A DNA stretch of 8,491 nt from Bacteroidales bacterium (GTDB lineage Bacteria; Bacteroidota; Bacteroidia; Bacteroidales; UBA932). Both the position numbers and the translations under genes were made by a program. The DNA is taken from NCBI GenBank assembly GCA_004556005.1, contig SFJA01000068.1, positions 1 through 8,491 on the forward strand, written 5' to 3'. The notes below the pieces were generated by a model. It was not told the DNA's origin and made no database searches. It was given only the letters and a program-made list of their open reading frames with translations. The stretch's first letter is position 1. Every line of letters starts with the position of its first letter. Below, one piece after another: positions 1-6,703 of this stretch.

Positions 1-1
1 C

Positions 2-43
2 AGCTCACGCAAGGGCTCTTCCAGGAATCGCAGACGTAAATAG
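2..43 (+). CDS. Possible C-terminal tail of an upstream gene (partial, basic)
   Basis: The frame that starts at base 2 reads SSRKGSSRNRRRK and ends at a TAG stop at 41-43, three bases before the ATG at 47. A Ser/Gly/Arg/Lys-rich end like this is typical of RNA-binding proteins such as DEAD-box helicases in Bacteroidota, but thirteen residues cannot identify a family. The other two forward frames also close here (TAA at 37-39, TGA at 48-50), so the choice of frame rests only on the basic composition. If it is real, the upstream gene and the phosphoesterase would be nearly contiguous on the same strand. Confidence 0.28.
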   Translation, partial: SSRKGSSRNRRRK

Positions 44-46
44 TTT

Positions 47-1283
47 ATGAATAGTCTTATATTGACAATTCTCCTGCTTGCCGGTCAGGCAGGAGAATTC
101 TTCAATGATAGCCGCATCGTTTCGTCCTTTGCCGTTATCAGCGACGTGCATATCAACGGCCGCAAGGATGCTACGGCCAAGTTCCATACCGCCCTCGAGC
201 AGCTCAAGGCTGAGGCGCTGAAGGACGACGCGGACGGTCTCGATGCCGTTCTGGTTGCCGGAGACCTTATCGATTGGGCGTACAACAATCCAAAACACGT
301 CGCTCAGATTGACTATTTCAAGAGGGATTACGAGGCGTGCCTATTTCCGCACCGACATTGACAACGAGTCCCGCGAGGCTATGGAATGCCGGCACTGCGT
401 GGTTAAGGGCGTGCATATACTCACAATGCTGCCCGTCGGCTACAGCCCTGTCGTTTACGACCCGAGGGCTCTTGACTGGCTCTCCTACACGCTTAAGTCT
501 ATCACAACTGCCGAGCCCGATGCCTTTGTGCTCATCCTGACCCACCCGATGACCTACAACACCGTGTATGGCAGCGATTTGGGCGAATACTGGTACAGCG
601 CGCAGCTCAATCCCATACTGAAGAATTTCCCGCAGGCGGTCGTGTTTGGCGGACATCTGCATTTCGCGCTCAATGACCCGCGCAGCATCTGGCAGGGGGC
701 ATTTACCTCGGTAGGAACAGCTTCGGTCAGCTATATGTCCGTCGAGGACGGGGGATTCGAGGATATGAAGAGCCAGTTCGAGATGAAGGACTGTTACCAA
801 TTCTCCCAGGGCCTTCTGCTGCAGTTCGATTCCGAGGGCAACATGCGCATACGCCGTATGGACTTTCACAATTCTGCCGTGATAGGGGAGGACTGGGTGC
901 TTCCGCATCCTGCCGCTGACGGGCATTTCGCAAAGCCTTACGACCATGAGGCTCTTGCGGCTGCAAACCGAGCCCCGAAGTTAAGCAAAGCTGCCGTGGA
1001 AAAGAGGGACAGCAGCTATGTGCTTCGTTTCCAAGCCGCAAAGGACGACTGTTTCGCACATCATTACGTCATAAGTCTCAGCACCCGCGATTCACTCGTT
1101 TTTGAAAAGAGACTGCTTGCGGACTTCTACAAGGTGCCTTCTCCTTCGATGATGAAAAAGGACTGGGAACTCGATCTCGGTGTCCTTCCTGAGGGAAGGT
1201 ACAAAATAAATCTTGTTGCTGTCGATTCCTGGGGAAGGAACAGCAACAAGATTTGCAGAAGATTCAGAGTAGCAAAGGATTAG
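47..1283 (+). pseudogene. Calcineurin-like metallophosphoesterase, frameshifted with internal deletion
   Basis: Two adjacent frames together give most of a metallophosphoesterase, a family that hydrolyses phosphate esters at a two-metal centre. The first part (47 to about 338) has a hydrophobic, possibly secretory N-terminus (MNSLILTILLLAG, no basic n-region), motif I SDVH (residues 32-35) and motif II GDLID (72-76). It then runs into a TGA at 359-361. The second part continues one frame over from about 339 (AYFRTDIDNES) and carries the later metal ligands: LTHPM (His codon 543-545) and GGHLH (648-662). It is followed by a roughly 200-residue C-terminal region that looks like a beta-rich accessory domain. 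The GNH(D/E) motif expected between motif II and the LTHP segment is absent, and the two parts sit too close together. Probably about 50-60 codons are missing, with a net loss of 3n+2 bases. An in-frame ATG at 381 could start the second part, but it would lack half the metal site. The family call is strong; whether this is a true pseudogene or an assembly error is open. Confidence 0.85.
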
Positions 1284-1299
1284 GACAGAGCCCTAAGCC
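1277..1299. terminator. Inverted repeat between convergent genes, possible bidirectional terminator
   Basis: GGATTAGG (1277-1284) pairs with CCTAAGCC (1292-1299) with one A/G mismatch and a seven-base loop. It lies over the convergent ends of the phosphoesterase (TAG 1281-1283) and the nucleoside transporter (TAG on the minus strand, 1295-1293). Part of the symmetry comes from the two facing TAG stop codons. Only a weak pyrimidine run follows on the plus strand, so terminator function is inferred from position more than from sequence. Confidence 0.35.
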
Positions 1300-2573
1300 G
1301 CTTTCTGCTTGTCCGGATCCTTGAAAAGCAAAGCGAAAAGAATGCCTACGACGAGAGCGTAGCCCGCAAAGATGTACCACGCCGTGCTCCAGTCAGGTGT
1401 AGCGGCATCGTAAACGAAGTGGTTTACCACAAGACCTGCAGCCCAGGTTCCGATAGAGGCGCCCAGACCGTTTGTCATCAGCATAAACAGTCCCTGGGCG
1501 CTTGAACGTATGCCCTTGTCGGTATGCTCGTTGACAAACAGGGAACCGGAGATGTTGAAGAAGTCAAATGCAACTCCATATACGATGCAGCTGAGTATGA
1601 ACATCCAGACTCCGCCACCAGGGTTGCCGGCACCGAAAAAGCCGAACCTGAACACCCAGGCAAACATTGCGATGAGCATCACCTTCTTGATGCCGAATCT
1701 CTTCATGCAGATAGGGATGAGAAGTATGCAGAGTGTCTCCGAAATCTGTGAAATGGAAATGAGGGCGTTGGCGTTGTTTGCTCCCCAACTGTCGGCATAT
1801 CCGGCAATGTCCTTGAACGAAGAGATGAAGGTGTTAGCGTAGCCGTTGGTAATCTGGAGCGAAGCGCCGAGCAACATTGAGAAGATGAAGAATACGGCGA
1901 ACTGCTTATCCTTGAACAACTTGAATGCAGTCAAACCGAGAGCGTCAGCCACTGACTGGTTCTGCTCTCCCTTTGGCTTGCAAGGGCAGTTAGGCATAGT
2001 CAGCGCATAGAGTGCAAGCACGAGTCCAAGGGAACCGGAAACTATAAACTGTTCATAAGAATGCTGGAACTGTACACCCTGACCGTTCTTTATGAAGTTT
2101 ACGGCAAGCATGCTGACGATAAAGCCGACGGTGCCGAATACTCGTATCGGTGGAAAACTTTTGACAGGGTCCTTGCCTGCGCATTCGAGGGCGGCATAGG
2201 CAACGGAGTTTGAAATTGCGATGGTAGGCATATAGAACGCAACGCTAAGGGCGTAGAGTGCGTAGAAGGTCCCGAATGAAATGTCCGGACCCGCTCCCAT
2301 TGCGTAAATGCCTGACCCAAGCATAAATGCGCCTGCAAGTGCGTGGCATATCGAAAGCACTTTCTGCGCAGGAATCCATTTGTCTGCCACGATGCCGACG
2401 AGCGCCGGCATAAAAATCGATGCAAAACCCTGAGTGGCAAAGAACAGCCAAATCTGCTGGCTCATCCCGGCGCCGCTAAGGAAACTTCCCATAGATGTCA
2501 GATAAGCTCCCCAGACGGCAAACTGGAGGAAGTTCATCACTATGAGTCTCAGTGTGATTTTGTTGTTTTCCAT
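1293..2573 (-). CDS. Nucleoside:H+ symporter family MFS transporter (NupG-like)
   Basis: This 426-residue membrane protein belongs to the nucleoside:H+ symporter group of the major facilitator superfamily, whose members include E. coli NupG and XapB. These import nucleosides across the inner membrane using the proton gradient. The N-terminus is characteristic (ITLRLIVMNFLQFAVWGAYL, residues 6-25). Other family-like segments are PPIRVFGTVGFI in the first half and GIRSSAQGLFMLMTNGLG in the second. The hydrophobic pattern fits about 12 membrane helices, split by a polar cytoplasmic loop near residues 195-215 (PCKPKGEQNQ). Length matches the family (about 400-430). The ATG at 2573 puts the usual short polar lead MENNK before helix 1. 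It converges on the phosphoesterase with a nine-base gap and diverges from tgt. The exact substrate cannot be read from sequence; another nucleoside-like solute is possible. Confidence 0.88.
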   Translation of the reverse strand: MENNKITLRLIVMNFLQFAVWGAYLTSMGSFLSGAGMSQQIWLFFATQGFASIFMPALVGIVADKWIPAQKVLSICHALAGAFMLGSGIYAMGAGPDISFGTFYALYALSVAFYMPTIAISNSVAYAALECAGKDPVKSFPPIRVFGTVGFIVSMLAVNFIKNGQGVQFQHSYEQFIVSGSLGLVLALYALTMPNCPCKPKGEQNQSVADALGLTAFKLFKDKQFAVFFIFSMLLGASLQITNGYANTFISSFKDIAGYADSWGANNANALISISQISETLCILLIPICMKRFGIKKVMLIAMFAWVFRFGFFGAGNPGGGVWMFILSCIVYGVAFDFFNISGSLFVNEHTDKGIRSSAQGLFMLMTNGLGASIGTWAAGLVVNHFVYDAATPDWSTAWYIFAGYALVVGILFALLFKDPDKQKAA

Positions 2574-2596
2574 AAATAGATTTGTTATAAAGCGTA

Positions 2597-2604
2597 CAAA
2601 TTTA
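2597..2604 (-). promoter_or_regulatory. Putative Bacteroidota -7 box for the nucleoside transporter
   Basis: Read on the minus strand the sequence is TAAATTTG, a full match to the Bacteroidota TAnnTTTG -7 consensus. It lies 23 bases upstream of the transporter ATG and would give a leader of about 15-20 bases. No convincing TTTG -33 element is visible at the usual spacing, so this is a motif match only. Confidence 0.45.
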
Positions 2605-2626
2605 AAGAAATTCGGCCAATAATTAC

Positions 2627-2634
2627 TATCTTTG
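2627..2634 (+). promoter_or_regulatory. Putative Bacteroidota -7 box driving the tgt operon
   Basis: TATCTTTG matches the TAnnTTTG -7 consensus of the Bacteroidota primary sigma factor. It ends 23 bases before the tgt GTG start, predicting a leader of roughly 15-20 bases. The -33 region has only a poor match (TTTA at 2601-2604, spacing too long). It is the only good candidate upstream of the five-gene cluster. Confidence 0.5.
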
Positions 2635-2657
2635 GAATCTTATTTTGAACTGCAGAC

Positions 2658-3788
2658 GTGAGATTTGAACTAATTCATAAGGACAGCGCAAGCTCGGCCC
2701 GTACCGGACTTCTCCACACCGACCACGGCGTGATAAGGACTCCCATTTTTATGCCCGTGGGCACGGTCGGCTCCGTTAAAGGCGTCTATCATCGTGATCT
2801 TGAGGAAGATATCAAAGCCCAGATTATTCTTGGAAACACCTATCACCTGTATCTCAGGCCCGGCCTTGACACGCTCAGGGCAGCGGGAGGACTGCACCGT
2901 TTCGAGTCTTGGGACAGGCCTATACTCACCGACAGCGGCGGATTTCAGGTATTCAGCCTGACAGGCATACGCAAGCTCTCCGAGGAGGGCTGCCGCTTCC
3001 AGTCGCACATCGACGGCTCACGCCATATGTTCACTCCCGAAAACAACGTCGATACCCAGCGGATCATAGGAGCCGACATAATGATGGCTCTGGACGAATG
3101 CTGCCCCGGCGATGCCGACAGGGAGTATGCCGCCAAGTCGCTGGGACTTACCCAGCGCTGGCTCGAAAGGTACGCGAACCGCTTCGAGCAGAGCTCTCCG
3201 CTATATGGATACGAACAGACTTTCTTTCCAATCATACAGGGCTGCGTATATCCTGACCTGCGTGTCAAGGCTGCAGAACACGCACTGCAGTACAGTAAGG
3301 TCGGAATAGCCATTGGCGGCCTTGCCGTAGGTGAACCTACGGAAAAGATGTATGAGATGCTGGACGTGCTTGACCCGGTCATACCTCAGGACAAGGCTCG
3401 CTATCTTATGGGAGTGGGAACGCCTGCAAACATACTCGAGGGCATAGCCAGGGGAGTCGATATGTTCGACTGCGTGATGCCTACCCGAAACGGCCGTAAC
3501 GGGATGCTTTTTACCTGGAACGGAGTGATGAACATGCGCAATGCAAAGTGGGCACAGGACTTCGGAGAACTGGACCCGAGCGGCGCGTCTTTCGTTGACC
3601 ACAAGTACTCCAGGGCATATCTCCATCATCTTTTCGTCGCCGGCGAGATGTTTGCGGCAATGCTCGCGAGCGAACACAACCTTGCATTTTATCTTGACCT
3701 CGTGGGCCAGGCCAGACAGCACATCGAGGAAGGAGACTTTGCCGCCTGGAAAGACTCGGTACTGCCGCGCATCACATCAAGACTGTAA
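2658..3788 (+). CDS. tgt: tRNA-guanine transglycosylase (queuosine pathway)
   Basis: Tgt swaps the guanine at tRNA wobble position 34 (GUN anticodons) for preQ1, the committed step of queuosine formation. The 376 residues cover the full TIM-barrel enzyme. TDSGGFQVFSL (91-101) holds the conserved catalytic Asp92. IIQGCVYPD (192-200) and GGLAVGE (220-226) line the base pocket. FDCVMPTRNGRNG (270-282) holds the nucleophile Asp271. The start is a GTG at 2658, chosen because MRFEL matches the usual Tgt N-terminus and no better in-frame start lies nearby; there is no clear Shine-Dalgarno motif. The zinc site is altered: in a gap-free alignment with the E. coli enzyme as I recall it, the CxCxxC cysteines are replaced by Gly309, Ser311 and Asp314, while the fourth ligand is kept as His340. 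It is the first gene of the apparent operon, 21 bases before the LptF/LptG-family gene. No preQ1 synthesis gene or queA is present here. Confidence 0.96.
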   Translation: MRFELIHKDSASSARTGLLHTDHGVIRTPIFMPVGTVGSVKGVYHRDLEEDIKAQIILGNTYHLYLRPGLDTLRAAGGLHRFESWDRPILTDSGGFQVFSLTGIRKLSEEGCRFQSHIDGSRHMFTPENNVDTQRIIGADIMMALDECCPGDADREYAAKSLGLTQRWLERYANRFEQSSPLYGYEQTFFPIIQGCVYPDLRVKAAEHALQYSKVGIAIGGLAVGEPTEKMYEMLDVLDPVIPQDKARYLMGVGTPANILEGIARGVDMFDCVMPTRNGRNGMLFTWNGVMNMRNAKWAQDFGELDPSGASFVDHKYSRAYLHHLFVAGEMFAAMLASEHNLAFYLDLVGQARQHIEEGDFAAWKDSVLPRITSRL

Positions 3789-3809
3789 AAAGCGATGGGA
3801 AGACCGAAG

Positions 3810-4895
3810 ATGAAAATAATAGACAAGTACATAATGAAGAAGTTCCTTACGACCTTCTTCGTATCCCTGCTTCTCATCATCGTGATAGTCGTCGTATTTG
3901 ACCTGTCCGAAAAGCTCAACAAGTTCATACAGAAAGAAGTACCCCTCATCGAAATAGTCAGGGACTACTACCTCAACTTCATACCATACTTCATCAATAT
4001 GTTCTCGCCCCTGTTCGTGTTCATCACGGTGGTGTTCTTCACTTCCAAGATGGCCGCCAACAGCGAGATTATCGCGATACTCAGCGGCGGAATCAGTTAC
4101 AAGCGTATGCTGGTGCCATATTTGGCATCGGCGGCAATCATCGCCCTGCTTTCGCTAGGACTCAACATGTACATCATTCCGAGGGCAAACGCGGTCCGGG
4201 TGCCCTTTGAACAGAAATACACCTCGAGCCGCTCCAATGCCGATTTTAACCGGCGCAACATACACTACCAGATAGCCCCGGGGCAGTTCGTCTATGTGGA
4301 GTCCTTCTATTCCTGGAACAACACTGCCAACAGGATGACCGTGGAGAGCATTGTGGACAACGAACTTGTGTCCAAACTTTCCTGCGAGTCCGCAACCTGG
4401 GACAGCACAGCCGGATGCTGGCATATGCGCAAATGGACCAGGAGAGACTATAAGTCCGCACTGTCGGAACAGATTAGCAGCGGACCGGCAAAGGATACCG
4501 TCCTGGCCCTCACCGTAGATGACTTTTATCGCAATGACAAGACCGTCCAGACCCTGACGATGAAGCAGCTGGACCAGCTTATAGATACGCAGAACATGCG
4601 CGGCGATCCTAACGTGATGTATGCCCTCATAGAAAAAAACAGACGATTCACGCTGCCTTTCTCCGCATTCATCCTCACCATAATGGGAGTGTCGCTGACC
4701 TCGCGCAAACGCAGGGGAGGCATAGGCTGGAACCTTGCCCTGGGCATAGGCCTTGCTTTCCTTTACATCCTGTTCCTGAGGTTCAGCGAGATGTTCGTAT
4801 ATACCGGTGCCCTGCCTGCCGGACTTGCCCTGTGGCTGCCGAACTTCGTTTACATCATCATTGCGGCGTTCCTCTACCGTGTAGCGCCGAAGTAG
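3810..4895 (+). CDS. LptF/LptG-family permease (YjgP/YjgQ), lipopolysaccharide export
   Basis: This inner-membrane protein is of the LptF/LptG type, the membrane part of the LptB2FG ABC transporter that extracts lipopolysaccharide and feeds it to the periplasmic bridge. From the ATG at 3810 it has 361 residues. A short basic lead (MKIIDKYIMKKF) precedes helix 1 (about 13-30). Helices 2 and 3 (about 58-78 and 100-122) flank a cytoplasmic coupling segment (NSEIIAILSGGISYKRM). A polar periplasmic domain (about 125-270) is followed by three more helices (about 280-298, 306-325, 336-356). This 3+3 helix pattern around a periplasmic domain is the family layout. An in-frame ATG at 3795 would add MGRPK; the inner ATG fits the family start better and has a purine-rich upstream stretch. 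LptF and LptG are hard to tell apart in this phylum, so no symbol is given. dut follows after nine bases. Confidence 0.9.
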   Translation: MKIIDKYIMKKFLTTFFVSLLLIIVIVVVFDLSEKLNKFIQKEVPLIEIVRDYYLNFIPYFINMFSPLFVFITVVFFTSKMAANSEIIAILSGGISYKRMLVPYLASAAIIALLSLGLNMYIIPRANAVRVPFEQKYTSSRSNADFNRRNIHYQIAPGQFVYVESFYSWNNTANRMTVESIVDNELVSKLSCESATWDSTAGCWHMRKWTRRDYKSALSEQISSGPAKDTVLALTVDDFYRNDKTVQTLTMKQLDQLIDTQNMRGDPNVMYALIEKNRRFTLPFSAFILTIMGVSLTSRKRRGGIGWNLALGIGLAFLYILFLRFSEMFVYTGALPAGLALWLPNFVYIIIAAFLYRVAPK

Positions 4896-4904
4896 TATAA
4901 TTAT

Positions 4905-5339
4905 ATGACTGTCAGAATCATAAACAAAAGCTCAAACGCTCTTCCCGAGTACGCCACAGCCCTTGCCGCAGGTATGGACGTGCGTGCGGACAATCCAGAA
5001 GCAATAGTTATCGAACCTCTCGGCCGGGCAATAGTGCCTACCGGCCTTTTTCTGGAAATCCCTGCCGGATATGAGGTCCAGGTACGCCCGCGCAGCGGAC
5101 TTGCCGCCCGCAGTGGCCTGACCGTACTCAACTCCCCGGGAACCATCGATGCCGATTACAGGGGAGAACTCAAGGTAATCCTGGTCAATCTCTCTTCCGA
5201 ACCATTCGAGGTAAAGAGAGGGGAGCGCATAGCCCAGATAGTTCTTGCCCGCCATGAGCGCATCGAGTGGGAACCCACTGATGAACTTTCGGCGTCAGAC
5301 AGGGGAGAAGGAGGATTCGGAAGTACAGGAACAAAGTGA
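4905..5339 (+). CDS. dut: dUTP diphosphatase (dUTPase)
   Basis: dUTPase hydrolyses dUTP to dUMP and pyrophosphate, keeping uracil out of DNA and supplying dUMP for thymidylate synthesis. All five motifs of the homotrimeric family are present in 144 residues, the usual length. Motif 1 is AGMDVRAD (22-29) and motif 2 is RPRSGLAARSGL (61-72). Motif 3 is GTIDADYRGELK (79-90), with catalytic Asp82 and the deoxyribose-stacking Tyr85. Motif 4 is RGERIAQIVL (105-114) and motif 5 is RGEGGFGSTG (133-142), the glycine-rich arm that closes over the triphosphate. The ATG at 4905 is nine bases after the permease stop, and the TGA at 5337-5339 is two bases before the murF ATG, consistent with co-transcription. 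Nothing suggests loss of function or phage origin. Confidence 0.97.
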   Translation: MTVRIINKSSNALPEYATALAAGMDVRADNPEAIVIEPLGRAIVPTGLFLEIPAGYEVQVRPRSGLAARSGLTVLNSPGTIDADYRGELKVILVNLSSEPFEVKRGERIAQIVLARHERIEWEPTDELSASDRGEGGFGSTGTK

Positions 5340-5341
5340 TT

Positions 5342-6703
5342 ATGAGTAAATTGTATGAACTGTTCAAAGCCTGTGGCTGCCGTCTTACCACGGACAGCAG
5401 GCGCATCGGGGGAGGAGAATTGTTCCTCGCCCTCAAAGGGGAGAATTTTGACGGAAACCTTTTCGCTGTCAAGGCGCTCCGGGACGGTGCAGCATACAGC
5501 ATAATATCGGAAGATGCAGTTCTGGACATTCCAGGGGATCTCGAGGACAGGATAATCCGCGTACCCGATACCCTCGCCGCTCTTTCCGAACTTGCGAGAC
5601 AACACCGTCAGAGAGTGCTGGAAGGCCGCAAAAGCGCCGCCTGTGCTCTTGAGGGCCATCTTCCGGTAATAGGACTGACCGGAACCAACGGCAAGACCAC
5701 GACCAAGGAACTGATAAAGGCCGTGCTTTCAAGCAAATACAGGGTCAGTGCCACCGAAGGCAACCTCAACAACGACATAGGCGTGCCGCTCACGCTTCTG
5801 TCCATAAAGCCCGACACCGACATTGCAATCGTTGAAATGGGCGCAAGCCATCCCGATGACATTACCAAGCTCGTGCAGGTCTGCCAGCCCGACTACGGAC
5901 TCATAACCAATGTCGGACGTGCGCATTTGCTGGGATTCGGCAGTTTCGAGGGCGTAAAGGCCGCCAAGGGCCAGCTCTACAACTATCTCGGCTCTCACGA
6001 GGGCTCGCTCATCTTCCTCAACGAGGATGACGCGGATCTGCGCGCAATGGCCGCATCTCAGCCCTGCCACATTTTCGGCTACGGGCTCGGCAACCAGAAC
6101 GCGCGAGTGCTGCCCCAGACCCCTGACTCGCCATTCCTGCGGCTCCAGATGGGCGAGGACCTGGTCGAAACCCATCTCGTAGGCGCCTACAACGCTGCCA
6201 ACGTGCTCTGTGCCATTGCGATAGGCACATACTTCGGAGTGGAACGCTCTGAGGCAATTGCAGCCGTCTCCGCTTACGAACCATCCAACAAACGCTCGCA
6301 ACTCGTCAGGAGTGGTGACAATACCCTGATAGTTGATGCCTACAACGCCAACCCGGCCTCGATGATGGCCGCCATCGACAACTTCTGCGCCATGCAGGCC
6401 CCGTCCAAGATAGCGATGCTCGGCGATATGCGCGAACTCGGCGACGACTCGCTCAAGGAGCACGTACGTATAGTCTGGAAGCTCGTTACCGAGAACCTGC
6501 AGTGCTATCTTGTCGGGGAACAATTCTCCCGTGCCGTCACTCAGCTGGGGCTTGATCCGGGAGAGGACTGCTGTGTCCGGGGCTGCTTTGCCGACTCGGA
6601 GGAGCTCGCGCAGTTCGTCGCGGCCCATCCTGTCTCAAATACTACCGTGCTGATTAAGGGCTCGCGCGGTATCTTAATGGAAAAAGTACTAGAAAGTCTA
6701 TGA
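5342..6703 (+). CDS. murF: UDP-N-acetylmuramoyl-tripeptide--D-alanyl-D-alanine ligase
   Basis: MurF is the ATP-dependent cytoplasmic ligase that adds D-Ala-D-Ala to UDP-MurNAc-tripeptide, the last soluble step of peptidoglycan precursor synthesis. From the ATG at 5342 it has 453 residues. The N-terminal substrate domain includes TTDSRRIGGGELFLALKG (16-33). The ATPase core has the P-loop GLTGTNGKTTTKE (111-123), the EGNLNNDIGVPLTLL segment, VEMGASHPDDI and TNVGRAHL. The C-terminal domain carries the MurF-type DAYNANPASM, GDMRELG and KGSRG motifs. An overlapping GTG at 5336 could start the protein two codons earlier, but the ATG is the simpler choice. The linker before the P-loop (LEGRKSAACALEGH) looks about 15 residues longer than in typical MurF proteins. 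The stop codon overlaps the folD start by four bases (ATGA), which suggests translational coupling. Confidence 0.96.
   Translation: MSKLYELFKACGCRLTTDSRRIGGGELFLALKGENFDGNLFAVKALRDGAAYSIISEDAVLDIPGDLEDRIIRVPDTLAALSELARQHRQRVLEGRKSAACALEGHLPVIGLTGTNGKTTTKELIKAVLSSKYRVSATEGNLNNDIGVPLTLLSIKPDTDIAIVEMGASHPDDITKLVQVCQPDYGLITNVGRAHLLGFGSFEGVKAAKGQLYNYLGSHEGSLIFLNEDDADLRAMAASQPCHIFGYGLGNQNARVLPQTPDSPFLRLQMGEDLVETHLVGAYNAANVLCAIAIGTYFGVERSEAIAAVSAYEPSNKRSQLVRSGDNTLIVDAYNANPASMMAAIDNFCAMQAPSKIAMLGDMRELGDDSLKEHVRIVWKLVTENLQCYLVGEQFSRAVTQLGLDPGEDCCVRGCFADSEELAQFVAAHPVSNTTVLIKGSRGILMEKVLESL

Noticed and set aside
243..338. Start at ATG 243 for the second part of the phosphoesterase
   Set aside because: The residues it adds overlap, out of frame, the real first part that encodes motif II, and they resemble nothing in the family. 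Genuine similarity in this frame begins near position 339.
318..947. Open minus-strand frame (209 codons) opposite the broken phosphoesterase
   Set aside because: The sense strand carries clear phosphoesterase motifs; the antisense product resembles nothing and is a shadow.
3201..3722. Open minus-strand frame (173 codons) inside tgt
   Set aside because: Antisense to highly conserved tgt coding sequence; no supporting motif or start context.
4896..4905. Perfect AT palindrome TATAATTATA just before dut, resembling a sigma70 -10 box
   Set aside because: Bacteroidota promoters use a different -7 consensus, the spacing to the ATG is too short, and the nine-base gap fits read-through from the upstream gene.
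5729..6628. Long open minus-strand frame (299 codons) opposite murF
   Set aside because: It lies fully antisense to a canonical murF, its protein has no recognisable motif, and such frames arise from G+C-rich codon use on the sense strand.
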